NCBI RefSeq assembly: GCF_938015485.1
Contig: NZ_CALLVU010000076.1
Coordinates: 1-49,698, forward strand
Origin: an uncultured Lachnoanaerobaculum sp.
GTDB taxonomy: Bacteria > Bacillota > Clostridia > Lachnospirales > Lachnospiraceae
Direction: 5' to 3'
DNA: 49,698 nucleotides
In this document: positions 8,822 through 15,324 of the stretch, one piece after another
How positions within the stretch are numbered: position 1 is the first letter of the stretch
Layout of the letters: the number at the start of each line of letters is the position of its first letter
The notes under the pieces: model-generated
What the model was told of the DNA's origin: nothing
The model's database searches: none
What the model saw: only the letters and a program-made list of their open reading frames with translations
Position numbers and translations under genes: made by a program

Positions 8822-9048
8822 TATAGCAGTTCCCTTTCTAAATCAAAGTCCAACCCAATTTCCTCTAAACTTATTTCTCTGACACTAAGTTCCGTCCTTA
8901 AAATATCTAATACTTCGTAGTATGCCAATGCTCTTCCATCCATAAAACCGTCTTCTCTATTGTCCTTTGATTCTTCGACTGCTTCTCTCGCTCTTTCTAT
9001 TCTTCCCACAATATAGGCTATTCCTTCAATGCTAATCCTATCTGCCAT
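8821..9048 (-). CDS. Small hypothetical protein (75 aa), helical
   Basis: The 75-residue product is strongly acidic and probably all-helical (IVGRIERAREAVEES, then YYEVLDILRTELS). A good GGAGGA lies before the ATG. It is coupled to the 50-residue gene downstream and follows the gene at 9060 after 11 bases. Size, charge and coupling would fit an antitoxin or immunity-type gene, but no partner toxin is recognised. Confidence 0.65.
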   Translation of the reverse strand: MADRISIEGIAYIVGRIERAREAVEESKDNREDGFMDGRALAYYEVLDILRTELSVREISLEEIGLDFDLERELL

Positions 9049-9059
9049 ATTCTCCTCCT

Positions 9060-9329
9060 TTACTCAAATATCTTTAACAGCTTCTCAATAGTATCCGTAC
9101 ATTCTGCATAGAGAAAAATTTCCTCTTCAGTTCTTACAATAGTAAAAGGATTTCCATCTATTTCGCAATCATATAAATCATCCAATGGTGTTACGTGCTT
9201 TTTACCGATACTGATATTTTCCTTTTTTAAAATAATTTGTAATTTTTTCAGTTCCTCTTCCGCCGAAATTCTCTCGTAATTCTGAAAATAAATCCTGTTT
9301 TTATCATTTTTAAGTAAAAAAGTTTTCAT
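9060..9329 (-). CDS. Small hypothetical protein (89 aa)
   Basis: The start was placed at the ATG at 9329 (MKTFLLKNDKN). The longer frame to 9341 would need a TTG lying directly on the ribosome site. GGAGG lies about 13 bases upstream of the chosen start. It is an alpha/beta-type small protein with no recognised motif and no signal or membrane segment. It is probably cotranscribed with the two small genes that follow it. Confidence 0.6.
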   Translation of the reverse strand: MKTFLLKNDKNRIYFQNYERISAEEELKKLQIILKKENISIGKKHVTPLDDLYDCEIDGNPFTIVRTEEEIFLYAECTDTIEKLLKIFE

Positions 9330-9373
9330 TATGATATACAAACCTCCATAAGAATTACTTTACCGTCCTATTA

Positions 9374-9532
9374 TTATTTCTCAACGATTTCAAACATATC
9401 AGGAGGATACAAATAATCGTCACCTGAATCATCTATGATTCTATACCAACCACGTTCTATAGATACTACCTCATAAATCTTATTGTATGTTAATACCAAA
9501 TAATCTGTTTTACCAAGCCATTTAACCTTCAT
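9374..9532 (-). CDS. Small hypothetical protein (52 aa), SH3-like beta fold
   Basis: An open frame from ATG 9532 to TAA 9374. The pattern K-Y-E-V-x-S-I-E-R-G-W-Y-R-I-x-D-D-S-G-D-D-Y-L-Y-P-P is that of very short beta-barrel proteins common in Clostridia, often beside mobile or toxin-immunity islands. The ribosome site is poor (AAAGGATG about 18 bases upstream). Function is unknown. Similar-looking small proteins are known to me, but I cannot name the family with certainty. Confidence 0.6.
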   Translation of the reverse strand: MKVKWLGKTDYLVLTYNKIYEVVSIERGWYRIIDDSGDDYLYPPDMFEIVEK

Positions 9533-9584
9533 TTCTTTATTAAAATCATCCTTTATTTACAAAGCTCATGATCAGGTATATAAC

Positions 9585-9809
9585 CTACCTCCATCTCCTT
9601 TTTCTCGGATCTTCGCCCTCTTTAGGCTTAGGGTATAGCTCTGTAAATATTCCTTTTTCGTATCCAATACTATGTGGTAGTTTTGGATATAAACTATCTA
9701 AATGATCTATAATCTCTCTGTCTCTAAAATTTAAACTTTTAAATTCCTCTCTCCTTGCATTCCACTCTTCATAGGTTTTCAACTTCATAAACTCATCTCT
9801 TAAACTCAT
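9585..9809 (-). CDS. Small hypothetical protein (74 aa)
   Basis: The 74-residue product starts at an ATG with a good AAGGAG upstream. It is charged, with a helical N-terminal half (FMKLKTYEEWNARREEF) and a C-terminus rich in Pro, Lys and Arg (KPKEGEDPRKRRWR). It is the first gene of the small minus-strand run 9809-8669. The RNA gene at 10066-10181 lies about 255 bases upstream, and no other promoter was clear. The stretch 9810-10065 otherwise shows nothing recognisable. Confidence 0.55.
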   Translation of the reverse strand: MSLRDEFMKLKTYEEWNARREEFKSLNFRDREIIDHLDSLYPKLPHSIGYEKGIFTELYPKPKEGEDPRKRRWR

Positions 9810-10065
9810 AACACAACTCCTTCAATCAATTTCTATCTCTGCCGGACTTATACGTAAAATATATCATAAACAGAAATTCATTCTATCAACTTACCTTCAT
9901 TTTATCACCTATTAATAGCATTTCAACTAATGTTTTCCTTTTATTGACATATAGCTCACTTCTTACTTTAGTTGCATTTAATAAAAATATATATTACTAC
10001 AGTAAGTAGTCTATATATCTATAACGGTAATAATCCACTCCTATAAGTAATTAAAACTTTACATA

Positions 10066-10093
10066 ACAAAAAAGACACCTATATTAAGTGTCT
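10066..10093 (-). terminator. Intrinsic terminator of the structured RNA
   Basis: The stem AGACAC/GTGTCT (10093-10088 with 10078-10073) has a 9-base loop and is followed by a run of T on the minus strand. Confidence 0.9.
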
Positions 10094-10181
10094 CTAAACT
10101 TCCATCTTTATAGGAAAGTAAGTCGGAGTTGCACCGGCCTTTTCCCCGTAGGGCTGTATACCTCCTATACGATTACCTTCC
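10066..10181 (-). ncRNA. Free-standing structured RNA with pseudoknot and terminator, unknown class
   Basis: On the minus strand a 9-bp closing stem pairs 10181-10173 with 10121-10113 (one G-U). Inside it are a 5-bp hairpin (10170-10166 with 10160-10156) with loop GGAGG, and a CCC-UAC-GGG mini-hairpin (10153-10145). A CUCC at 10128-10125 can pair with the GGAGG loop as a pseudoknot. About 19 bases later comes an intrinsic terminator. A strong promoter places the start at or just before the first base of the closing stem, giving an RNA of about 116 bases. It does not match the conserved cores of the TPP, SAM, FMN, lysine, cobalamin, c-di-GMP, ZTP or fluoride riboswitches, SRP RNA, 6S RNA or tmRNA as I know them. 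It could be a small regulatory RNA or a riboswitch for the distant gene at 9809. Confidence 0.7.
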
Positions 10182-10187
10182 GGTTGT

Positions 10188-10215
10188 ATTATCTCATATT
10201 ATCAGAAATTGTCAA
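10188..10215 (-). promoter_or_regulatory. Strong sigma-A promoter of the structured RNA
   Basis: A perfect TTGACA (10215-10210), 16-base spacer and GATAAT (10193-10188). The expected start, about 7 bases further, falls at the beginning of the RNA's closing stem. It is among the best consensus promoters in the window. Confidence 0.8.
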
Positions 10216-10388
10216 TTCCTAATATATATGAAAAACGCACACTTCTTCTTATAATTCTTTTTAATGTTTCATATTTACAAATAAAGTTATATAATTACAC
10301 TATCTTAATATAAAAGGCGTTCCGGAGATTAGAGAGTTATAGATCTTAAACAGATTTTTAAATTAACATAAAAGAAAGGAAATATTAT

Positions 10389-10642
10389 ATACCTGTAATA
10401 GCGAGATTTTATGGTATCGTAATAAAATGTATTTTCGACAAAATGAACATAACCCGCCACATATTCATGCAATATACGGTGAGTGTATAGGAGCCATTGA
10501 TATCCAAACAGGTGATATGCTTTAAGGTGACTTACCAAAAAGAGCTTTAAAAATGGTTCAGGAGTGGGCTAATCAACATAAACAGGAATTGATTAAAATA
10601 TGGGAAACTCAGGAGTTTATAGAACTTCCACCATTAGGATAA
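10389..10642 (+). pseudogene. DUF4160 gene with three inactivating changes
   Basis: Two frames together spell a DUF4160 protein: PVIARFYGIVIK, then MYFRQNEHNPPHIHAIYGE and further on LPKRALKMVQEWANQH. There are three lesions. The expected ATG before PVI is ATA (10389). A single-base frame change occurs near 10410-10415. The codon expected as Glu after MLE-type context is TAA (at about 10524-10526). The gene ends at TAA 10640-10642, followed by the intact DUF2442 gene, its usual partner. A short restart from the internal ATG near 10420 would stop about 35 codons later. Confidence 0.75.
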
Positions 10643-10659
10643 ATAGAAAGGTTATATAT

Positions 10660-10935
10660 ATGTTTCATACTATTAAAAGCATAAAGCCATTAAATAATTA
10701 TATCTTACTTGCTACATTTACTGACAACGCAGTAAAAATATATGACGTAAAGCCACTTTTTACTACCATAGATGCCTTCAAGTCATTACAGCATACTCCG
10801 GGCTTATTTGAACAGGTAAAAGTAGATATCGGTGGATATGGTATCTCTTGGAATGATTATTTGGATTTATCATGTGATGAAATATGGGAAAAAGGAATAA
10901 TACAAGACAAAGAAAAGATATTTAAATACGCTTAA
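10660..10935 (+). CDS. DUF2442 domain protein
   Basis: 91 residues from the ATG at 10660, chosen over the upstream ATG at 10600, which reads through the DUF4160 tail in another frame. It has the DUF2442 pattern: an N-terminal strand pair, YDVKPLF, and a C-terminal GYGISWNDYLDLSCDEIWEKG. DUF4160-DUF2442 pairs are common in bacterial mobile regions and have been suggested to act as toxin-antitoxin-like pairs. If so, the toxin-side gene is dead here and this is the orphan partner. It stops just before the arm-site-like repeats at 10940. Confidence 0.8.
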   Translation: MFHTIKSIKPLNNYILLATFTDNAVKIYDVKPLFTTIDAFKSLQHTPGLFEQVKVDIGGYGISWNDYLDLSCDEIWEKGIIQDKEKIFKYA

Positions 10936-10939
10936 TCTG

Positions 10940-10985
10940 TGCGACAAAATTGCGACATTATGAAATTTGCGACACGTTTGCGACA
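10940..10985 (+). repeat. Four TGCGACA direct repeats, in two 11-bp-spaced pairs (arm-site-like)
   Basis: TGCGACA occurs at 10940, 10951, 10968 and 10979, with spacings 11, 17, 11. A third pair with the same spacing lies at 11280/11291 on the other side of the tRNA fragment. Short direct repeats one helical turn apart near an attachment core are typical of arm-type sites for tyrosine integrases. Confidence 0.7.
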
Positions 10986-11040
10986 TAAAATTGTCGTAAA
11001 TTTAGTCAAATCAATGTACTACAATAAATTAAAAATCTCT

Positions 11041-11087
11041 TAGACATTTATTAGACATCTTACTTTTAGACAAGCGATTTTAGACAT
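11041..11087 (+). repeat. Four TAGACA(T/A) direct repeats (second arm-site-like family)
   Basis: TAGACAT occurs at 11041, 11052 and 11081, and TAGACAA at 11067. The first two are 11 bases apart, as in the TGCGACA family. The different core suggests binding sites of a second, different integrase. The function is inferred from spacing and location only. Confidence 0.6.
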
Positions 11088-11131
11088 CTATTTTGTATTA
11101 AAACTACTTACTTTCAGCCATCACGGAAATT

Positions 11132-11171
11132 AAAAAACGGCTCAAAGCCTTGTAAATCAAAGCTTTGAGCC
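11132..11171 (-). terminator. Terminator downstream of the tRNA-Lys fragment
   Basis: A 10-bp stem GGCTCAAAGC/GCTTTGAGCC (11139-11148 with 11162-11171) is followed on the minus strand by G and six T. It sits 12 bases after the tRNA 3' end, as expected for the original tRNA transcription terminator left at the chromosomal side of the integration. Confidence 0.85.
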
Positions 11172-11183
11172 TTTTCACACTGA

Positions 11184-11228
11184 TGAGACACCCGGGACTC
11201 GAACCCGGGACAACTTGATTAAAAGTCA
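11184..11228 (-). other. Prophage attachment site: 3' fragment of tRNA-Lys(UUU)
   Basis: Read on the minus strand this is the 3' 45 bases of a tRNA: part of the anticodon arm with loop CTTTTAA (anticodon TTT), variable loop, T arm CCGGG-TTCGAGT-CCCGG and acceptor strand GTGTCTC plus A, with no encoded CCA. The sequence upstream of the anticodon stem does not form the 5' half (no D arm or acceptor partner), so the tRNA is not complete. A tRNA 3' segment followed by its own terminator on the bacterial side and phage lysis genes on the other is the classic product of integrase-mediated insertion. The intact tRNA should be at the other end of the prophage, outside the window. Confidence 0.85.
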
Positions 11229-11279
11229 CCCTATATTTAGCATATAAATCGGCTATTTATAAGGCTTCTTGTAAATTAG

Positions 11280-11297
11280 TGCGACATTTTTGCGACA
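11280..11297 (+). repeat. TGCGACA pair just inside the prophage end
   Basis: TGCGACA at 11280 and 11291, 11 bases apart, lies between the attachment core and the endolysin stop codon. It has the same unit and spacing as the two pairs at 10940-10985, consistent with arm-type integrase sites on the phage side of the core. Confidence 0.65.
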
Positions 11298-11304
11298 TCT
11301 GATA

Positions 11305-12222
11305 TTACTCTATAACTTCGTATTTACTCAGATCGGGAGCGTCGGTATCCAACTCTTTTACATATCTGCCCTCATCATCTACAAAGAAATAAAGCTTTTC
11401 ACTTGCATCCTCTATGTATCCATTTCTTGCCATAAGACCTGACTGAGTAAGGTAGTAAGACTTACATTCCACATCCACCCACTGCCCACTAAGCATAGCA
11501 CCGTCATCGGGATTCATATAGTACCAGTCATCACCTTGCTTAAACCAGCCTTTTATCATGTACCCCTTTTGGTCGAATACATACCACCTGCCGTCGATGT
11601 ATGCCCACCTGCCTGCTATGCGACTGTGTGGCGTGTCGGCATACCACCATTGACCGTCTTTGTCCACGTTCCAGCCAAGAGGATACTCTACCTGTGCAGT
11701 TCTGCTCTTCTCTGCTTTTCTTCCGTCCTGTAGTGCTATAGCCGTATGGTGGAACTCATAAAGTAAGATATCACCTCTTCTCAAATATTCGTAAGATAGC
11801 AAATACTTAGGAGCGGTTAAAAGTTCAAATTCACCTGTCCTAAGCAATGCCGACGCCTCATTACCTGTGTAAATATCACCCGATACTCTTATGCCTGCTG
11901 CATTTACACAAACTGAGACCAGTGCACTGCAGTCTGTTTCGCACGGTGTCTTTATATCCTCTATTCGCCAGCCGTTGGCCTTTGCAAGGCTATATAAGGT
12001 CATTCTTTGATTTTGGTCGTATCCGATATTATTATTCTTGCAGGCCTTTTCCATAGCTGTAGCTATCTTCTCTGCTATATTAGAATTCCTTGCCCTAAGC
12101 ACCTTATTCCAAGGCCTGTTATACCACTCCCTGATTAAGACTTCTCTACCATCCTGATTGCCTGCCATACCACCACTGTATCTACCTCTTTCATCTCTGC
12201 TTGCCTGCCCAATTTTAATCAT
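11305..12222 (-). CDS. Phage endolysin: NlpC/P60-like amidase/peptidase with cell-wall-binding repeats
   Basis: 305 residues. The catalytic domain (about 1-170) holds DCSALV with the probable nucleophile Cys98 and HHTAI with His159, a cysteine-histidine papain-like arrangement seen in NlpC/P60-type phage lysins. Residues about 178-290 are choline/cell-wall-binding repeats (WWYADTP, GRWYVFDQKGYMIKGWF, DDWYYMNPDDGAML, KSYYLTQSG). There is no signal peptide, so release should depend on the holin encoded upstream. AGGAGA precedes the ATG. It is the last gene of the late region, right beside the attachment site. Confidence 0.88.
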   Translation of the reverse strand: MIKIGQASRDERGRYSGGMAGNQDGREVLIREWYNRPWNKVLRARNSNIAEKIATAMEKACKNNNIGYDQNQRMTLYSLAKANGWRIEDIKTPCETDCSALVSVCVNAAGIRVSGDIYTGNEASALLRTGEFELLTAPKYLLSYEYLRRGDILLYEFHHTAIALQDGRKAEKSRTAQVEYPLGWNVDKDGQWWYADTPHSRIAGRWAYIDGRWYVFDQKGYMIKGWFKQGDDWYYMNPDDGAMLSGQWVDVECKSYYLTQSGLMARNGYIEDASEKLYFFVDDEGRYVKELDTDAPDLSKYEVIE

Positions 12223-12285
12223 AGTTCTCTCCTAATCGTGAATAATTTCTATTTTGTACTCTTCTGCATTTTTCTTAATGCAACT

Positions 12286-12310
12286 AAAAAGAGAGCCTGA
12301 ATAGGCTCTC
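12286..12310 (-). terminator. Intrinsic terminator between the DUF2335 gene and the endolysin
   Basis: A 7-bp stem GAGAGCC/GGCTCTC (12310-12304 with 12297-12291) has a 6-base loop and is followed by TTTTT on the minus strand. The endolysin must be made by read-through or from its own promoter in 12223-12285. Confidence 0.85.
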
Positions 12311-12318
12311 CGCTTATA

Positions 12319-12765
12319 TTATTTTTCATTATCATTTTTAGAATCCTTTTTATTACCTGAGTCATTTCCGGTAAACATACCTATCACGCCTAATGCAGAC
12401 ACCCCCGATAATATGCTTCCCGACACTTGATGATCTTTAAGAATCAAATATATACCACCAACTATTATCAAGATAGCAATCACAAACCCTAAAATCTGCC
12501 CTAAATTATGCGCTTTTATATTTGCATTGAGATATCTTTTTTCCATTTCTCTACGATGCTCTGTTTCAGCTATACCGTTTTCAATTATTCGTTTGGCCGC
12601 ATCCGGATATAATGCGTTGTACCCTTCCAGTATTTTAGGATGTGGTAAATCGCCTTGATATATTTCAAGTTTTTGATAAATCAAACTTCTTTCTTCTTCT
12701 GGTAAACTTTCAACCTTGTCAACTATACTGTCAATTTCATAATTGTTATTAGTTTGTGAACTCAT
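12319..12765 (-). CDS. DUF2335 membrane protein
   Basis: 148 residues from the ATG at 12765 (AAGG 7-10 bases upstream); the frame could extend two codons to a TTG. Features of DUF2335 are the GDLPHPKILEGYNALYPDAA motif (about 40-58), a charged helix with EHRREMEK (about 70), and two transmembrane helices (GQILGFVIAILIIVGGIYLIL and a second weaker one at about 115-133). The family is found in prophages and bacterial chromosomes and has no defined role. Its place in the lysis cassette suggests a membrane function in lysis timing or exclusion (inference). The start overlaps the previous gene by 17 bases. Confidence 0.75.
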   Translation of the reverse strand: MSSQTNNNYEIDSIVDKVESLPEEERSLIYQKLEIYQGDLPHPKILEGYNALYPDAAKRIIENGIAETEHRREMEKRYLNANIKAHNLGQILGFVIAILIIVGGIYLILKDHQVSGSILSGVSALGVIGMFTGNDSGNKKDSKNDNEK

Positions 12766-12946
12766 TAGCAACCCTTCTTATTTCAACAAGTGACTTTTTA
12801 TAGTCTTTCCTAAGTTTTAGTTTCACACTTACTTCATCACTAACAACAGGTTTAATATCGTCATTTCTATAAAAGGTTGGCATTTTAATATCCTGTATAC
12901 CTTTTATAAATGAATTTAATAAATTGTTGTTTCTACAAGCCTCCAT
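12749..12946 (-). CDS. Small hypothetical phage protein (65 aa)
   Basis: The start was set at the ATG at 12946 (MEACRNNNLL), which has AAGGAGG 8 bases upstream. A longer frame to 12979 lacks such a site. The protein is basic toward its end, with no membrane segment or known motif. It overlaps the DUF2335 gene start by 17 bases, so they are probably translated together. Confidence 0.65.
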   Translation of the reverse strand: MEACRNNNLLNSFIKGIQDIKMPTFYRNDDIKPVVSDEVSVKLKLRKDYKKSLVEIRRVANEFTN

Positions 12947-13076
12947 TTTGCTAACCTCCTTGTATAAGAATATTAACAAAAATAAAGAAGATTATCAACA
13001 AAATTTTAATTCATAAGAAATCTTAAAACTTTATCCGGAACGAAAAGATTATTACCTTTTCTTAAATCTTCTGCGC

Positions 13077-13520
13077 TTATTCCTTGTCCTCAACATCTAT
13101 AAATTCGCCTGTGTTCTTCTTAAGGAATCCCTTTACTGTAATCCATACCCTGCGTACAGGCAAACCTGATAAGGTCATATTTTTAAGTACTGAAAGCACC
13201 TCATACACTATGTAAAGCAGCGCAAAAAACTCCATCACTGTAATATCCTGTAAATGCATATACTCTCTTAAAGTATCCGGTACAAACCCTATAAGATTTA
13301 CCGGGCATAAAATATCTACAAATACCAGACATACCAAAGATAAAAGCATGCCGATTTTGCGAATGCCTCCGTCAATACCTACACTGGAATTAAAGCTTCT
13401 CTCTTTAGCGGCTCTTAGACTTCCAAATACAACATCCATTACAATCATAATCACTACAAGTTGAAACAGAATATTTCCTCTCATAATATCAAAAACAGGT
13501 TTAAAAATATCAAAATGCAT
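13077..13520 (-). CDS. Phage holin (Bacteriophage_holin_4 / toxin-secretion holin family)
   Basis: 147 residues from the ATG at 13520 (AAAGGAG upstream; the frame continues two codons to a TTG). Three hydrophobic helices are visible (about 17-36, 56-78, 92-112). The family-typical SVGIDGGIRKIGMLL segment lies between helices one and two, and the tail is charged. Holins of this family oligomerise in the membrane and release the endolysin. The endolysin gene follows three genes later. Confidence 0.88.
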   Translation of the reverse strand: MHFDIFKPVFDIMRGNILFQLVVIMIVMDVVFGSLRAAKERSFNSSVGIDGGIRKIGMLLSLVCLVFVDILCPVNLIGFVPDTLREYMHLQDITVMEFFALLYIVYEVLSVLKNMTLSGLPVRRVWITVKGFLKKNTGEFIDVEDKE

Positions 13521-13543
13521 TACCAATGCTCCTTTCTTTGCAT

Positions 13544-13568
13544 CAAAAAAGCACCGATTAGGGTGCTT
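13544..13568 (-). terminator. Intrinsic terminator before the holin gene
   Basis: A 7-bp stem AAGCACC/GGTGCTT (13549-13555 with 13562-13568) is followed by six T on the minus strand. Its stem is the same as that of the terminator at 29199. Confidence 0.85.
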
Positions 13569-13623
13569 TAAAATACTTATGAAATCTGCTGTTTTAGTGC
13601 TTCCTGTAACACTTGAGAAAAGT

Positions 13624-13782
13624 TTATATTTCTTTCATTTCATCATCTACTGCCAGCTCCTCAGCATCCAAATCTATCAATGCCTGCTTTACATAAGGTT
13701 TTAGCCTGCTAGGTACACTCTTAAAAGTTCTCTTACCTCTGATAATTAGCTGTGCATACAAAATACTTAAATTTTCAAACAT
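13624..13782 (-). CDS. CD1375-family small phage protein
   Basis: 52 residues from the ATG at 13782 (AAAGGAAAG upstream). The frame is open to an ATG at 13839 that overlaps the previous stop but has no ribosome site, and the extra residues do not belong to the family. The pattern LSILYAQLIIRGKRTFKSVP and PYVKQALIDL is that of the short CD1375-like proteins found between tail-fibre and lysis genes of clostridial phages. The role is unknown. Confidence 0.75.
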   Translation of the reverse strand: MFENLSILYAQLIIRGKRTFKSVPSRLKPYVKQALIDLDAEELAVDDEMKEI

Positions 13783-13835
13783 ATACTTTCTTTCCTTTCT
13801 TGAAAATAAAATTGCTAATATATAGAAAAACATTT

Positions 13836-14114
13836 TCATGTTCCACTACCGCCGTTCATAACCAAATCTGTCAGCTCCGCAAGACTTGCTGCGTTAAGTT
13901 CAGCTTGCTTTTTTATAGCTGCCAGCTCTGCTGCATCCGTCATAGGCGTGGCATGTGATACAGCAGTATGCTCTTTCTTGCTCACATCTATACTGTCTAT
14001 AACATTGCCATCAGGAACTTCAAATGTTCCTATCTTGATATTTTCTATATCTGCCTGTTCGGATGCCACCGATATTACAGAGCCGTCCAGACGATAAAAT
14101 ACTGTATATTTCAT
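13836..14114 (-). CDS. Phage tail-fibre-associated hypothetical protein (92 aa)
   Basis: 92 residues. It has a beta-rich first half (MKYTVFYRLDGSVISV) and an alanine-rich helix (about 60-85: DAAELAAIKKQAELNAASLAEL), ending in a Gly/Ser tail. Small proteins with such a helix commonly follow the tail-fibre gene and may be fibre chaperones or caps. This is inferred from position. The gene lies 15 bases after the fibre gene. Confidence 0.6.
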   Translation of the reverse strand: MKYTVFYRLDGSVISVASEQADIENIKIGTFEVPDGNVIDSIDVSKKEHTAVSHATPMTDAAELAAIKKQAELNAASLAELTDLVMNGGSGT

Positions 14115-14129
14115 ATTGTTCTCTCCTCA

Positions 14130-15323
14130 CTAAAAATTATTTTGCATAGAACTATGTCCATATACGTACACATAAAATTGTGTTTGCCCGAAACCCCAGT
14201 CATACGGGATATGGAGTATAAATGACATGTTTCCTGCCCAATCCCTTGTAATCTCTACTTGCACGGGGCAGCGCCGGATAAATGTTGCAACAAAATTGCT
14301 ATCGTTTTTACCTAAAGGCATCCTTCCGATATTACGCCTTCCATTTCCCTTATCTCGTCTTACAAAGCCACTATCTACATCAACTCCCACTAAATCCACG
14401 CCTATGAAAAGTGTTTCGCTACCGCTAAAAGCATTACCTAGTGCTATAGGCTGATTATTCTGCAGTTGACTCACACTAACGTTAGAGTTTATAGCATACT
14501 CATTCGTCCTATCCGCCCAATCTCTTGTTCCTGTCACGCCATTGATATTTATACCCCTTACCACATTTTGCGGGTAGAGATTGCCTGATGGTAAAAAGAC
14601 AAAAGAGGCATTTTGTATGTAGTGGCCTGTAGGTATCTTACTTACTATACCTCTGCCCCTGTTAGCACCTGTGTCATCGTCCCATACAAAACCCTCGTTA
14701 TTAACAGCTGACACCACATGTGACGGACTGGTCCACTGTGGAATAGCACCTCGGACTCCTAGCACCGTTGTATCATCAAGCATCTTATTAGCTCTTAAAC
14801 TGATCGCATCTGCCAATTTTTCATAATTAACAAATGCTAGCGGCTGATACTGCCCTACATTTTGATAGTATCCTTGTGGAAACCTAAATCCAATCTTGGG
14901 CGGATTTTCCCAATGTATATTTACAATTTCTATAGATGCAGTTGCATTAGGTCTTGAAGGTATCTGCCCCCTTCTGTCCGCTACAGTCAAGCTCTCTAAC
15001 ATTTTTGCAGGGTCCACACCCAGAAGATTTGCAAGCGCCTCATACTTTATATAAATGTATGCCTCATGTCCTGCCGGATGTGGTGGCCGATGATACCATC
15101 CGCTTCTGAAAGTTGCCCATATCTGATGACGCCAGTCTTCACGCCCAATGGCAAAGGCCACTACCGCACCTTCACCCCTATCCTCTATAAGGCCTTCAAC
15201 TATTTCATCATTGCTATCCACAGTTATAGTTGCGTAGCCTTTAACAACATGCTCCCTTTTTGCTGTCACATCATCAGAGCCGACGCCACCTGCTCCACCT
15301 CTTAAAAGTATCGCCTGTGCCAT
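14130..15323 (-). CDS. Phage tail fibre / receptor-binding-region protein
   Basis: 397 residues. The centre has two related segments of the type YEALANLLGVDPAKML / VADRRGQIPSR and YEKLADAISLRANKML / VLGVRGAIPQW, a repeat style seen in clostridial phage fibre proteins. The C-terminal part is beta-rich and ends with aromatic residues (WGFGQTQFYVYVYG). A ribosome site AAGGGGGTG precedes the ATG. Position after the tail-collar gene and before the lysis cassette supports a fibre or host-binding role, although no named receptor domain is recognisable. Confidence 0.65.
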   Translation of the reverse strand: MAQAILLRGGAGGVGSDDVTAKREHVVKGYATITVDSNDEIVEGLIEDRGEGAVVAFAIGREDWRHQIWATFRSGWYHRPPHPAGHEAYIYIKYEALANLLGVDPAKMLESLTVADRRGQIPSRPNATASIEIVNIHWENPPKIGFRFPQGYYQNVGQYQPLAFVNYEKLADAISLRANKMLDDTTVLGVRGAIPQWTSPSHVVSAVNNEGFVWDDDTGANRGRGIVSKIPTGHYIQNASFVFLPSGNLYPQNVVRGININGVTGTRDWADRTNEYAINSNVSVSQLQNNQPIALGNAFSGSETLFIGVDLVGVDVDSGFVRRDKGNGRRNIGRMPLGKNDSNFVATFIRRCPVQVEITRDWAGNMSFILHIPYDWGFGQTQFYVYVYGHSSMQNNF

Positions 15324-15324
15324 A

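Noticed and set aside
10066..10181. Cobalamin riboswitch
   Set aside because: GGGGAAAAGG and CCGGUGCAACUCCG loosely resemble part of the B12 core, but the conserved GCNGNCCCGC segment and later arms are missing and no B12 gene follows.
10329..10538. Minus-strand frame of 69 codons
   Set aside because: It lies opposite the decayed DUF4160 gene, whose two-frame protein similarity explains the sequence.
11184..11275. Complete tRNA-Lys gene
   Set aside because: Bases upstream of the anticodon stem form neither a D arm nor an acceptor 5' strand. Only the 3' 45 bases are present.
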